Of a DNA stretch of 64,000 nucleotides, positions 1-12,455 are shown piece after piece. The notes under the pieces were generated by a model. That model did no database searches, had not been told where the DNA came from, and was given only the letters and a program-made list of their open reading frames with translations. The DNA lies in assembly GCA_949130495.1 (NCBI GenBank), contig OX422208.1:401443885-401507884 (forward strand), in the 5' to 3' direction. The DNA comes from Sambucus nigra (lineage: Eukaryota; Streptophyta; Magnoliopsida; Dipsacales; Adoxaceae). The position numbers and the translations under genes were made by a program. Within the stretch, counting starts at the first letter, position 1; each line of letters begins with the position of its first letter.

Positions 1-103
1 GGAAGGTAGGGCGATCGATGGCAGCCCTTATGCTAATGGCAAACATAAGGTCCACGTGCATCTTAGTGATTTTGGTTGAGTTGGCACGGGGAATGAGACA
101 AGC

Positions 104-664
104 TCACACAATACAATTAAGGACCATAAAATTCGGATACAAATGTGTGTTAAAAATGGTAACAGTGCCGGGAGGGGTAATCCTACACACAGTGCTCATA
201 ACTAGAGTAGGGTTAGGACGAGAATCGGGAGCCCAAGGGTAGGATGGATGATTGAGACGGGGTAAAGAGATAAGACGAGCGATGGAGTCAGTACTGACAT
301 TGATCTCCCGACCTTGCACTCGAGAGTATATATGATCCTCCCAAACATGCTTCCCAAAATAAAATTCCCGAATAAGATCGAGAAAAATACTGTTAGTGAG
401 GGAGAACAAGGGGTCCCACCCTAAGTTCGAAATCCATGAGTGGACAGCGGTGCCGACGAGAGATGTGAGATTGATAATTTTTTCACGAACAATAGACCTA
501 GTGGAAAAACCTTGTGTATGGTATTGTGTGTGGTTGGTGAGCGTCCTCCAACGTAGTTTAAGATCAGGTATGGACGCATTGACACTAGTATCCTTATCGG
601 ATGAAGAAGAGCATTCCTTAGGAGAGTCGCTAATGTGACGGGCGCGACAACTACAAGGGGCCAT
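104..664 (-). pseudogene. Plant transposon-protein domain ORF (gypsy/copia accessory or envelope-like ORF), fragment
   Basis: A 186-residue open frame begins at an ATG at 664 and ends at 104. The middle (about residues 85-145) has the pattern of the 'putative plant transposon protein' domain: a phenylalanine-rich helix ending in LIREFYFGK, followed by VQGREINVS and an isoleucine-leucine run. That domain occurs in extra ORFs of Athila gypsy elements and in envelope-like ORFs of SIRE-type copia elements. It could therefore be the post-pol ORF of copia A on the same strand, but about 2 kb of unassigned sequence separates it from that pol, so ownership is unproven. At 186 residues it is well short of a full accessory ORF. 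Its function is unknown. Confidence 0.5.
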
Positions 665-1009
665 GCTAAAAAGGGGCTTAACTAGAACCTACCCAAATAG
701 AATTCCATCCAAACTGCCAAACACAACAACAAGCCAACAAACCAATCAACAATAATCCCATCCTATGTTAAAGAAAAAATGAAAACAAACTAAAAAAAAT
801 TATTTAAGAGAAATTCCAAGAAATTAAAACGAATTTTAATTTATGAAAAATGATAATGTTCATGGAATTCAACTTAAATAGGGGCAACACAAAAATAATA
901 AGGAAAAATAATATAGCCCCCCAAAAAATGTAGATAGATACACATATATGTATATGAAATTGGGTAACACAAAGGAATAAGATTTTAGGTGTAGAAAACA
1001 TACCCAATA

Positions 1010-1066
<57 letters not shown>

Positions 1067-1401
1067 AAAAAAAGACAATACCGAGAAAGCAGAAGAGGAA
1101 GGAGTACAACCTCGAAACCCTAGCAAGAGAAAGAAGTAAAAAGGTGAAATAGGTGAGGTGGATGAAGTAAGAGGTGTTATATAGGGTGAGGGAAAAAATC
1201 ATAGGGAAAAATGGGGTATGGGAGAAGTGGGAAAGTGGGTGATGGGTGTAGAGAGTAATGGTAGAGGGTAATGGGTAGTGGAAGATAGAGATGGCGAAAG
1301 ATTAGGGAAATGGGGAAATGGGAAATCGTGGGAACGAGGAGAGAGAAAAAGCTGAAGTGGCAGAAATTTTGGGAAGAGAAACCGCCCAAAATAAACCCAG
1401 G
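665..1401. other. Non-coding AT-rich and purine-rich stretch
   Basis: I see no convincing gene here. The stretch holds the (AT)n tract listed separately and a purine-rich tract at about 1150-1390 (many GGG and GAGA words). The small ORFs in it are products of low-complexity sequence. Confidence 0.6.
1012..1062. repeat. (AT)n microsatellite
   Basis: An uninterrupted run of alternating A and T of about 50 bases, read directly from the sequence. Confidence 0.95.
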
Positions 1402-1600
1402 TCGTTCGAACGAGATATATCGTTCAAATGATTTCTTTTCGAATGATGTTCCAGAAACATATAGTGAACGTCGCTAGAAAAATCGTTAGAATTTCGTTCG
1501 AACGAACTGTTCGTTCAAACGATAATATGAACGAAGTTCTAGAAAGGAATGAAGAAAACTCGTTCGAATGAGCTTTACTGACGAAAATCAACCAGTATAA
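1402..1600 (+). promoter_or_regulatory. Palindrome cluster E with TATA box (probable LTR U3 fragment)
   Basis: Perfect TCGTTCGAACGA palindromes lie at 1402-1413 and 1494-1505. Variants lie at 1421 (CGTTCAAATGA), 1438 (TTCGAATGA), 1511 (TCGTTCAAACGA) and 1559 (CTCGTTCGAATGAG). They alternate with GTTCCAG or GTTCTAG words. A good TATA box, TATAAAAAGG, starts at about 1593, just downstream on the plus strand. The same arrangement occurs in LTRs at 34.8, 36.7, 37.9 and 50.1 kb, so this is probably the promoter part of another copia-type LTR. Its ends were not found, so orientation rests on the TATA box only. Confidence 0.6.
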
Positions 1601-2653
1601 AAAGGAAGAAAAATAACATAGGCTTAAAAATAGCATAAGAGAAGGAATTGGGAAGGCCAGAAAGTTGCCAAAATCAATATTTTAATAGTCCTAGGTTGTG
1701 AAGACATATCCAAACCTTGGGAGCGGAAATGTAGGGGTGTGAACACTGCGAGTGAGAGTTTTTACCCAAGATAACATACAAATATGGAATGCCAAACAAT
1801 ATATAAATGCAATATGCACTCACATCAGCCTTGGGTCAATAAAGAAATGCCATTGGATACTTAAACACTAAAGAACCACGCATACAAGATAGATGATTCT
1901 CTCACCAATGTTTTCACAATAAGAAAGCAATGAATTGAATAAACGTGCTTGCCCATTGGTCTTCAACTTATATCTCCCATAAGCAACTAAATATTGAGAC
2001 TATTATTTTTGAAAAATCAATCAAGCTAAATACTTTTGGCCTTCACATTAAATATGATTTTCAATGCTCCAATTTTAGGCACTTATTCTATTATTCAAAT
2101 TGAGGCTATTAACGCAAAACCTTTTTGTTTTATGCAACCCGAGTCCATTGCTAGAAACATTAACCAACCGGATGAATATAATTACTTTTTGTTTCAATCC
2201 GGGCAATGGATGATCATGCACAATTTCGATTGCTTATAAGAGATGTGACAAAATTTGAGAAGACAACACCAAATATCACTTTACGAGTACAATGTGAAAA
2301 GGATATCCGCAAGATTTCGTGAAAAGTGTGTGCAAGAAGGCAAATATATGAGGTAATCACAGAAATACATATCATAAAAGAGCATTTTTGTGCACAAGAG
2401 AAACGAGGTCCGGCTTGAATACTCATCAAAAGCAACGTGGACATGAAATAGGACAGTGATCCGAACACATCGAACAAAAAGCCATAGGGACAAAATTTTG
2501 TGAAAGCTTTTCTAACCTTTCCCGTTTTCCTTGCAAATAAAAATAAAAAAAATATTTTTGAAATTTTGAATAAAATATATACAAAAATAATTTAGTTCAT
2601 AGGTATTAAAATATACAAGAGAAACAACCTAAACTAGATAAACGGCTTCGATC
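1601..2653. other. Unassigned non-coding sequence beyond the copia A pol 3' end
   Basis: No domain-bearing frame was found. By position it is the 3' untranslated or post-pol part of minus-strand copia A. No copy of the copia A LTR start (TGAAGTTGTAAGG) was found here, so the 3' LTR is missing, diverged or outside the window. Confidence 0.4.
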
Positions 2654-4097
2654 TCAATCAATGGAGCAAACCCCAATTGATTTCCTAAGGTTTTCAAACC
2701 AAAGGTCATCTAGAGGTTTGGTAAAGATATGGACCAATTGTTGATCAGTACAAACGAAGTTAAGAGAAATGATTTTCTCTTCAACTAAGTCGCAAATAAA
2801 ATTTTCAAGGATCCTAATATTCTTGGTTCTAGAATGTTGAACGGGATTACGGGAAATGTGAATTGCACTAGTATTGTTGCAATAGATAGTTATACTGCCT
2901 TGAGAAATACCGTAATCTTCCAACATTTATTTCATCCAAATGTGTTGAGTGCAACAACTCTCGGTAGCTATGTATTCTGCCTCCGCCATGGACAAAGAAA
3001 TAGAAATTTGTTTCTTTCTCATCCATGAGACAAGTGTACTTGTAAAGTAAAAATAACCACCAGAAGTACTTTTACATCCATCAACATCTCCTGCCCAATC
3101 GGCGTCCGAATATGCCGATAGACAATAATTTGTGTGGAAGGAATACCAAATTCCAAAAGATAGGGTCCCACTAACATATTTAATAATACGTTTAATTGAA
3201 AGTAAATGAGACTTTCTTGGGGCATCTTGATAGCGGGCACAAACTCCTACACTAAAGGAAATATTCGGATGACTAGTAGTTAGGTAAAGTAAACTACCTA
3301 TCATACTTGTAAAGAGTGTGTGCTCTACATACTTTCCTTCGGTGTCCTTATTAAGTTGAATCTAAGAGAGTACGTGCATGCTTAGCGAATTCGAGTTTAA
3401 TTTTTTTAACAAGCTCTTTATCATACTTAGTTTGGGACAAAAATATCCCCCTTTCGAGTTGATGAACATGAAGAACTAGAAAGAAAGTAAGTTCACCGAC
3501 CACACTCATCTCAAATTCATCATTCATTTCTTTTGAAAAAATTTGAGTATGTTTATCACATGTAGAAACAAACACTATATCGTCGACATACACCAACTAG
3601 AATATCTTTCTCATCATGACGAACAAATAGTGTCATATATACTCCCCCTCTCAAAAAGCCACTAGAAAAGGAGATAAGAAGTGAGTCTTTCATACTAAGC
3701 ACGGGGTGTTTGTTTCGGGCAATATAGCTCTTTCTTTAGGAAGAAGACATGATTAGGATTCCTTGGGTTCAACATATACTTCTTCTTGTATAATTCCACT
3801 TAAAATGGCACTTTTTACATCCATTTGATATAATTTAAATTTAAGGTGACATGATATGGCTAGTAAAAGGCGATCTGATTCTAACCTAGCAACTGGAGAA
3901 AAAGTCTCTTCAAAGTCAACAACTTCTATTTGGGTGTATCCTTGGGCAACCAACCTAGCTTTGTAACGAACAATGAAACCATTTCCATCCATTTTATTTT
4001 TAAAAATCCATTTGGTGCCAATGAAGTTTGTATTAGAAGGCCTAGGGACTAATTTCCAAACATCATTTTTCTTAAATTGAAACAATTCTTCTTGCAT
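2654..4097 (-). pseudogene. Copia A reverse transcriptase and RNase H, broken frames
   Basis: The frame at 4097-3753 carries the start of the copia reverse transcriptase (VPRPSNTNFIGTKWIFKNK, then KARLVAQGYTQ and FSPVARL). Next, 3596-3351 has the catalytic YVDD motif near its start, where the residues read MVYVDDIVF. The frame 3304-2927 has the RNase H landmarks SDADWAGD, KSTSGG and AEAEYIA. The frame 2926-2654 carries the RNase H end (STKNIRI-like region and IFTKPL). Stops and shifts separate the four frames, with heavy decay between 3753 and 3600. Copy, strand and synthesis roles are known for the family. This copy cannot make an intact protein. Confidence 0.9.
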
Positions 4098-4234
4098 GGC
4101 ATTAATCCAATGTTCATCTTTTAATGCTTCTTTAAAGTTTTTAGATTAAATTTTAGAAGTATAGCACAAATAGGTAGCTTCATTTTGTAATTAAGCCCTA
4201 GTCTTGACACCTACCTCGAGATTTCCTATAATTT

Positions 4235-5270
4235 TTAAAGTGTCATGACCCAAGGAGAAGGATACTTTTTCTCAGTAGTGGGAACAACCAAGTCATTGTG
4301 AGACTCAATATCTTCAACATTGGAAACAACATCACACTCACATGACAAATCTTCCTCATTTTCAATATATGTGGTTGGAGCATCGTCTTTTATTACAACA
4401 TTTATTGATTCCATGACTTTAGAGCTACTTAAATTGAAAACTCTAAAAGCTCTACTGTTTTGAGAATATCCTAGGAAAATACCTTCATCACTCCTTGAGT
4501 CAAATTTACGTAGAAGTTCTCTATCTCGAAGTATATAACAAGGACTACCAAAAACTCTAAAATAGGCCAAATTAGGCTTTTTACCCATCCACAATTCATA
4601 TGGTGTTCTGTTAGTATTAAGAAGCAAATAAACCCTATTTACGGCGTGACATGCGGTGTTAATCGCTTCGGCCCAAAACCTACAAGGCACATTTATTCCA
4701 AGGAGCATAGATCTTGTCATTTCTTGGATCGTTCAATTTTTTCTTTCAACTATACCATTTTGTTGTGGAGTTCAAATGGCCGAGAATTCATGTTTAATTC
4801 CTATTTCATCACAAAAGGCATTTACACCGGATTCCTTGAATTCGGTTCCATTATCACTCCTAAACCGGTTTATGGTAACACCGTGTTGATTTTAAAGAAT
4901 TTTACACTTAACAGTGAGAAAATCAACTGTCTTAGATTTTTCTTTAAAAAACCAACTATGGAGTATCTAGAAAAATCATCCACCATTACTAAGATATATC
5001 TCTTTCCTCTATGCTCTCTGTACGAGTGGGACCCATAAGGTTCATGTGTATCAATTTTAAGACACGAGAGGTAGTTATTGAGTTTAACTTTTTATGTGGA
5101 TTCTTAATTTTCTTTCCCAATTGACAAGGACTGAAAATAGTGGAGGTTGGTTTTCCTAGAGATGGTAAACCTAGAACTAGCTCTTTTCTCACTAATCAAT
5201 CAAGATCTCTAAAGTTAACATGACCTAACCTTTGATGCCAAAGATCAGCACACGGGGATTTTGCGCTATT
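4235..5270 (-). pseudogene. Copia A integrase (pre-integrase zinc finger, core, C-terminal part), broken
   Basis: On the minus strand, 5270-5190 reads LWHQRLGHVNF, the GAG-pre-integrase histidine-cysteine region, followed by a stop. Core motifs follow in the interval 5040-4720 (SDNGTEF, then the QQNGIVERKN region). The open frame 4720-4235 continues with the end of the core (FWAEAINTACHAVNR, TPYELWMGKKPNL, GIFLGYS). Integrases of this family insert the cDNA copy into the chromosome. Several stops interrupt it. The matching region at 20052-21090 is a near-identical duplicate. Confidence 0.88.
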
Positions 5271-5555
5271 GCAAACTAAAGAGGATTTAGGAACTATTCC
5301 GTAGCAATTGTCACTAGTTCTCACACCTTGTAAAATAGACTCACCCTATTGATCATATACGGTGCACTCCGATTGAGTAAACTTAACATAAATATTTTCA
5401 TCACATAATTGGCTAATACTTATCAAATTAGCCTTGATACCATCAACATAAAGGATATTTTCAAGTTTAGGAAACCCGGAGATTTCAATAGATCCTCTAC
5501 CCATGATTCGGGATTTGTTTCCATCCCCAAAGGTGACTTTACCATCTTTAAAGTT

Positions 5556-6310
5556 TTAAAGAGTGGTAAGCAAAGATTTATCACCACTCATATGTCTCGA
5601 AAAACCACTATCAAAGTACCATTGAGAGGTATTTTGATCCTTAAGTGCAACATGAGCAACAAAAGCTTTATTGGTATGATTTTTCTTAACCCAAGCTTGA
5701 GTTGTGTTATTTCCTTTGTTGGCTCTAGTATTATGATTAGAATTATTTCCTTGGACTTTAGAATACCTAAGAAACCCTTCCATTACAACTTTAGAAGTAT
5801 TGACTAGATACTCAACTTGGCTATTAAAACTAGCTAAGGAGCTATAGTGTTGTTTAGAAGTTGTGAAATGAGAGTTCTTTCCAAGCTTGTAACAAAAATC
5901 ATTAAGATGACCCCGTGTGTGACAATAAGTGCACACATAGGGTTGTTTTGGATTAGCTTTTGAAGGTTGCTTAGGAGGACTTATTTTAGGAAGAAAATGT
6001 TTAGGAGGGTTAGATTTGGTAACAAACTTAGCTACGGGTTTGGATTTGGCTTTGCATGACTCTTCATATCTTATACCCTTTCTCTCTTGATAACCTTTCT
6101 CCTTATATCCTAATACAGGGCCTAGAAATAATTTTCCCATTCTTCCTGAATCATCTTTGAGTGTGACTTTAACTTCACAAGAGGACTCGAGATCTTTTTC
6201 AAGTTAGGAAATTTTAGCTTCGAGAGATTTTCTAATCTATAAAGACTCATGAAGATCTTTGTTGACACCTTCCAAGGACATAATTAAGTCACATTTTTCT
6301 TTACCTACTA
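5556..6310 (-). pseudogene. Copia A gag C-terminal zinc knuckle and aspartic protease
   Basis: The frame 6140-5556 (194 residues) holds a CCHC knuckle, CTYCHTRGHLNDFCYK, at about residues 68-83 and ends with the protease start WYFDSGFSRHM, where the catalytic D-S-G is visible. The usual family motif has DSGAS or DSGCS, so the F is odd. The frame upstream to 6310 continues the gag coiled coil with a stop near 6203. At 6310 the copia sequence ends abruptly against a short piece of gypsy 1 LTR. Confidence 0.85.
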
Positions 6311-6341
6311 TGGGTACCCGAAAATAGAATGATGGACCTGG
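6311..6341 (+). mobile_element. First 31 bp of a gypsy 1 LTR
   Basis: TGGGTACCCGAAAATAGAAT and the following bases match the start of the gypsy 1 5' LTR at 22128-22158 (two mismatches) and the 3' LTR at 32469. The match ends exactly where the CACTA terminus begins. This shows the CACTA landed inside the gypsy 1 LTR. Confidence 0.9.
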
Positions 6342-6860
6342 CACTACAAGAAAAAGTGTTTTCCACGACATATGTTTTACGAAACTTTATAAAAATGTGT
6401 CGTGGAAAGTCGATAAAGACGACACTTTATAAAAATGTGTTGTGGAAAGTTGATAAACACGACATAATTTCGAAACGTGTCGTAAACATTTCAATTATAA
6501 TAAATATCACGACATATAAAATAAGGGGGTTTTAGGAAAAGGTCCCTATAATGTTTAAAGTGTATAAAAATAGGACATTCTATATAATTTTATAAATTTA
6601 GTCCCTGTACTAAAAATACCATGAAAAATGGTGAAAAATAGTGCCGCTGGCGCGGACCAAAAAAATAAAGGTATTGTACCACAGGGACTAAATTTATACA
6701 TGTTATTGTACCACAGGGACTAGATTTAGAAACTTGAAAAGCATTTTCCTAAAATCTAAATATAGGAAGGAACATGACCTTTACTTTAATTGTCTATTAA
6801 AATAAATATGTTCTAATTTTTTTAAAGACGACACGTTATTGGGTGTCGTAAATTAGAAAA
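6342..6860 (+). repeat. CACTA left terminal inverted repeat and subterminal repeats
   Basis: The terminus is at 6342-6354 (CACTACAAGAAAA). Subterminal words of the type TGTCGTGGAAAGT, GACGACAC and GTGTCGTAAA are dense at 6365-6520 and recur at 6826-6850. In CACTA elements such words bind the element's own TNPA-like protein. That role is inferred here. Confidence 0.85.
6530..6754. mobile_element. Possible small MITE-like insertion with TTTTAGGAAAA ends
   Basis: The 11-mer TTTTAGGAAAA at 6530-6540 is mirrored by TTTTCCTAAAA at 6744-6754, with GGTCCCT just inside the left end. Two direct copies of TTGTACCACAGGGACTA lie in the right half. It interrupts the CACTA subterminal repeats. No clear target duplication was found, so the call is tentative. 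Confidence 0.4.
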
Positions 6861-7060
6861 AAAAAAAAAGGCGCCAGGTTTAGCGCTAGAATTTTCAGTC
6901 GTGTGTCAAAAAAAATGTTGGATATTATCGTAACAACCCTCATCCACGATCCCATAAAAAACTCACGTATCTGTCATGAAGGAGAGCCATATGGAACTGC
7001 AACTTCGATGGAGGTTTTGAAGAAGAGCCCTATATAAATCTCCCTTGAAGCAGAGTCTTC

Positions 7061-7229
7061 ATTGAAGCAGAGCAGTATAGAAATCTAGGTATATAAATCT
7101 ACGTACATAAATCTCCATTGAAACAGAGCGGAATCAGAGTCTCCATTGAAGCAGAGCGGTATAGAAATCTAGGTATATAACTCTTCGTACATAAATCTCC
7201 ATTGAAACAGAGCGGGGAAATCTCCATTG
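7061..7229. repeat. 84-bp tandem repeat, two units
   Basis: Units start at 7061 and 7145 with ATTGAAGCAGAGC, followed by GTATAGAAATCTAGGTATATA. Shorter partial copies (CTCCATTGAAACAGAGCGG) follow to about 7230. It lies in the likely 5' leader region of the CACTA transposase gene. Confidence 0.8.
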
Positions 7230-7259
7230 TAGCAGACCCACAGAGCTTCACCTCCATTA

Positions 7260-8756
7260 ATGTAAGGTATTTTTTCTCTTTCCCGATCCAACTAGTATAG
7301 AAAACTTTCCAATTATTTAAATTTTCCATTATGTTCTTGTTTAGCTTATGTCAGTTCCAAATATATTGTGTTTAGAAAACACTGTGTTTCTATATTATGC
7401 GAACTTTTTAAAACGGCAATGGAAAGTACAAGAACGAAAAAATGTAGACATGATAAAGAATTTGACGCATACCTGTAAATGGAGATAATTATTCCACCCT
7501 GGATTTTGGGATATGAGTATTGGTTTTCTGAGCTCATTTTTTTATTCACTGCCCATTTTATCTTTTTGTCAATCTAGGGATTTACCACAAAGACATTGAC
7601 AAAGAGGACAAATATTACAGTTCACCCACTGACTAAATTTGATCACGCTGTCTAGTGTGTTATACAAATGCCATTTGATCATCACACCAATTTTCCTTAT
7701 TTTCAATCTAGTGAGATACACTGTTTCAACCTCTAGTTGACCAAAAAAAATAAATGTTCTAATTTTTAGCTTTGAAGAAGGGGTAATGTATGCTTAGATG
7801 CTATGTCAAAAAAATATATCTTAGATGCTTATGTCAGACCTCAAAGTCCATAGTATTGTTGGATGATTAAAATTGGTATGGCCTTTCTTTTTATAATGAC
7901 AACCACATTAAGCTATGATGATATAAATTGTAATCTATTTATTTATTATTTCTATTTTTGTCAAGTTTTGGCTTGCGACTTTGTTACTTTTTGCTACAGA
8001 CACGTAATCATGCACCGAATGATATTTCGATGCTATTTTTTTAGATGTGAAAGTTTGTTGCTATTAGTTCCTGAAAATCAAATTTTGTGGATCCTAAACA
8101 ACTTTTTTACTCTTTGACATTGGATATATAGTGTGAAATCTGACAACTTGTGTGTTATTCTTCTTTTCTTTCTTAATTGCGTTATGTGAGTTTTATTTTT
8201 TTATCGACATTTGGGTTAATTCTTTTTTTTCCCGGGCAAACTCATTAATACTAAATCTGATGTTTTCATTTGCAATATTTCATTATTCTATCTTGCAGGT
8301 GATTGTCTTAGGCAGTATTCAGATACTACAAATCATATCCAATATAGGTATTTTTATCTTGCTTCATTTGTGTATAATTAAGTGTATATACCCACATTGA
8401 TATTTCTGAACATATGTGTATACAACAGGTCAACTTGATTTAAGTGTATGAATCTGTATTGTTGAGTGTGGGTGATTATATTACTTCTATGCTTAAGAAA
8501 ATCATGAATAAGACAAAAATGGCTATAGTTTGTAGCCCCAATGATCTAACTATATATTTATTTCAATCTACCTCTGTAGATAGTGAATAATCTAATCAGA
8601 TTTAGTAAAATGTGACTAATGTAATGAGATCTTGTAGAATGACTATATTGAAAAAATATGACATTTTATCCGTTTATTGTTGATATTTTACCTCTTTTTT
8701 AATATTAACGTTTGCTGGTGTAAACAGACTAGAAACTAGTAAGTGGGAAACTCAAG
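7260..8756 (+). other. CACTA region upstream of the transposase start
   Basis: AT-rich with no domain-bearing frame. It should hold the promoter or 5' leader of the tnp2 gene. I saw no promoter that I could place with confidence. Confidence 0.4.
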
Positions 8757-11700
8757 ATGGAAAAAGATTGGTTGAGATTTCCAAGGTTTTTTTTTTATTA
8801 CTCGCATGCATATACGTTTACATATATTACAAAAACCTAAAGTATTTTTCTGAATGAACACTGTAGTGAAATTGAGAAGTGATTATGATTTCATGCCTTT
8901 TTTTATTATCTGTAGACATACTGAGGAGTACCAAGATGGCATGTACAAATTTATTGAATCTGCCAAGAAAACTACTAGAAATCCTGATATGATAATATGT
9001 CCCTGTAGAAAATGTAAAAACCTTTGTCAACAAGACCAGGAAGAACTATTTGAACACCTAGTCATTCATGGCTTTGATCCTACGTACAAGAAGTGGGTAT
9101 TTCACGGAGAACATTCGACTTCTTCATACTCTAATGATATTGATATTGAATTGTCAGATTTACATAGGATGTATAAAGATGCTTATGTTCAAGATGCAAT
9201 TTTTGCTGAAGATAGTTTTGAAAGCGGCGATGAAAGTTTTAAACAAAAGTTAAAAGATGCCGAGACTCCTTTATATCCCGGGTGTACAAAGTATACAAAG
9301 ATGTCGGCAATTACAACTTTATACAAGCATAAAGCTACACACGGACTATCTGATAAAGGATTTAATGAACTTCTTGAGTCTCTACATGAAATGTTGCCCG
9401 GGGATAACGTTCTTCCTAAGTCCTTGTATGCAACGAAGAAGTTTCTAAAGGAATTTGATCTTGGCTATGAGAAGATAGATGCATGCATTAATGATTGTTG
9501 TTTATTTAGAAAAGAGTATGAACATTTGGATAAATGCCCTAAATGTATCTCCTCGCGGTGGAAAGTTGACGAACGCACAAAGAAGGTTAAGAAGGGAGTA
9601 TCTGCAAAAGTATTGCGGTACTTTCCAATAATCCCAAGATTTCGAAGGATGTTTTTATCAGCAGATAGAGCAGAGCAGTTACAGTGGCACTCAACTCACA
9701 TAAGCAAAGATGGAAAGATGCGACATCCAGTTGATTCATTAGCATGGGACACAATTAATAAAAAGTGGCCTCATTTCGCATCCGATCCAAGAAATCTTAG
9801 GCTTGGACTTGCAGCGGATGGATTTAATCCCTTTTATAATCTTAGCTCGAGCTATAGTTGTTGGCCCGTAATTTTAACTGTGTACAATTTTCCCCCATGG
9901 TTATGCATGTTGCAGGAAAATTTGATGTTGACTTTGCTTATACCGGGGCCAAAGCAATCGGGAAATGACATAGATGTATATCTGCAACCACTTATAGATG
10001 ACTTAATCAAGTTGTGGAATAATGGGGTGGAGATGTACGATGCATCTAGCCAATCTACGTTTAATTTGAAAGTTATTTTGATGTGGACAATAAATGACTT
10101 TCCCGCATATGGTAATTTAGTCGGATGTACCACAAAAGGGGAATTTGCATGTCCAGTTTGTGGTCCTAACACATCCTCACTACGGTTATCAAAGAGTATG
10201 AAATCGGTGTATATGTGCCATAGGCGTTTTCTCCCAATGAACCATTCGTGGAGGGTTACCAAAAAGAGTTGGTTTGACGGATTTGAAGAATTGAGGAGGC
10301 CACCAAAACCTTTGAATGCAGAGGAAATTTTAGATGCTTTGAAGGGTGTTGAAAATGATTTCGGTAAAGGGAAGAATCGTAAGAGGAAGAAAGTGTTCTT
10401 GAAAAAGAAGTCAATATTTTTTGATTTACCATATTGGCATGTACGTATATTTTAACTCATAATCTAAGCCACTAACTTAATGCAATTCTATTAAAAGTTT
10501 TAGGACAATTATTTTTCATATTAATCCTCTCTCATTTTTTCTCTCTAGGCATTAGATTTACGTCACAATTTGGACGTGATGCACATCGAGAAGAATATAA
10601 GTGATAGCCTCATTTCCACATTGTTATATGTAAAGGGAAAATCAAAAGATGGCCTCGAGTCTCGTAAAGATTTTCAAGAATTGGGCATTAGAAAGGAATT
10701 ACATCCACAACCAAAAGGGAATAAATTTTACCTACCGGCAGCACCTTACACACTCTCAAAGAAAGAAAAGAAAGTTTTTTGTCAAAGACTATATGATTTG
10801 AAGTTACCTGATGGTTATAGCTCCAACATTAGTCGTTGTGTTTTAGTGGAAGAATGTAAGTTATTGGGATTGAAATCCCATGATTATCATGTTTTAATAC
10901 AACAATTGTTGTCAGTTGCTATACGGGGACTATTACCAAAGGGGCCAAGACAAGTAATTTTTCGCTTATCTTCATTTTTTAATGAGTTATGTCAACGAGT
11001 GATCGATAAAAGGAGAATGGAAAAATTAGAGGAAGATATCGTAGAGATTACATGCATGTTGGAGAGGTACTTTCCTCCCTCTTTTTTTGACATTATGGTT
11101 CACTTGCCAATTCACTTAGCTCGAGAAGCTCGATTATGTGGGCCCGTACAATTTCGATGGATGTACCCATTTGAGAGGTAATTTAGAATGTATTTAACTT
11201 TTATCTTATTAACAAGTTAGATATGTAGTAAATAGATGTTGTATTCGCATTCTTTTGCTATGGTTTTTCATTAGGTTTATGAACGTACTCAAGGGTTATG
11301 TTAGGAACCGTGCACGACCTGAAGGATGCATAGCAAAAAATTATTTGGCTGATGAGTGTGTAAGGTTTTGTAGCATGTATCTAAAAAAACAGCAGAAATA
11401 GGCGTTCCACAATCTCGAAATGAAGAGTTCGAAGATGAGACAATACTGGGAGGACGACCTATCTCAAAGGGGAAGCCAATAACATTGTCCGATGACTTGT
11501 TAAAAATTTCCCATCGTTCTGTGCTTTTTAATAATTTAGAAGTTGAGCCATATATAGAGTGAGTAAAATGATGCTTGTTATATATATTTATAACTTATGT
11601 TATCATTAATATTGTTATTAAAATTCCTCTACGTTCATATTAGAATGCATTTGAGCGAGCTAAAGCATTCCAATCGAAGTTTATCCCAAGATGAGACTAT

Positions 11701-12455
11701 GCTACAAAAAAGACATATCGAGACATTCGCTTCGTGGTTTATGAACAAGGTAGACCAATTTTTACGTTGTGCATTATAAGAGTCTAATGTTGTTATGTAT
11801 ATAAAAATTCATATAATTTTATTTATGATATTTTAAACAGATTAAGGTCCAAGCAAACACAACTGAAGTATCAACAATCCTAAAGTGGCTAGCGGTTGAG
11901 CCACGACGTTATGCTATGTCATATTCAGGCTACATAATAAATGGCAAACGATTTCATACATCCATGGTTGAAAAAACCACCCAAGATAGTGGAGTTTTTT
12001 TCGAGGAAGAGACTATTTGTAGATCTAGTGCAAGGGATACCACACACGTTGTTGCTAATGTTTCATATTATGGGATTATACGGGATATAATTTTGTTGGA
12101 CTTTCGCAAATTTCGAATGCCTATCTTTCAATGTGATTGGGCCAGCATTTCGAATGGTGTTAAATTTGACGATGGATTCACTTTGGTTAACCTCCACCAA
12201 GGACAAAATCAACTAAAAAAAGATCCTTTTGTTCTAGCATCACAAGCAAGACAAGTATTTTATTCGAGAGAAAGTGGAACATCAAATTGGTACGTGGTTC
12301 TCAAGGCACCGCCACGAGGTTTTCATGAGCTGGAGACGTATGATGAAAGTGCTTACACATCATATTCGCCGATTGATGTTTCAAAACTTGACAATAATGA
12401 GAGAAATGACCATGAGCCTCATGTGAGGATAAATTGTGAGGGTGTTATTGCGTGA
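8757..12455 (+). pseudogene. CACTA tnp2 transposase gene (TNPD-like), six exons, one frameshift
   Basis: Readable exons with GT-AG borders are 8757-8785, 8916-10440, 10549-11177, 11275-11558, 11644-11749 and 11841-12455. Exon 1 (MEKDWLRFP) joined to exon 2 restores the transposase-associated domain, with CPCRKCKN and EHLVIHGFDPTYKKW. Exon 2 continues into the tnp2 domain (CINDCCLFRKEY, DKCPKC, LRLGLAADGFNPF, ACPVC). Exon 3 starts ALDLRHNLDVMHIEKN. It and exon 4 hold DUF4218 (VHLPIHLAREARLCGPVQFRWMYPFERFM, split over the intron). Exon 6 holds DUF4216 (RDTTHVVANVSYYG, LDFRKFRMPIFQCDW). The only coding break I found is in exon 4: a run of seven A at about 11382-11388 throws the frame into a stop, and one more base would keep the frame open to the next donor. 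The product would cut and join transposon ends in the nucleus. Confidence 0.9.

Noticed and set aside
804..1202. Minus-strand ORF of 132 codons over the (AT)n tract
   Set aside because: It consists of an IYIYIY run and hydrophobic filler from the microsatellite; no domain.
1402..1572. Cluster E as the missing 3' LTR of copia A
   Set aside because: Position would fit, but the sequence around the palindromes does not match LTR A and the LTR A start was not found; related family at most.
9852..10262. 136-codon minus-strand ORF
   Set aside because: Shadow of the tnp2 exon 2.
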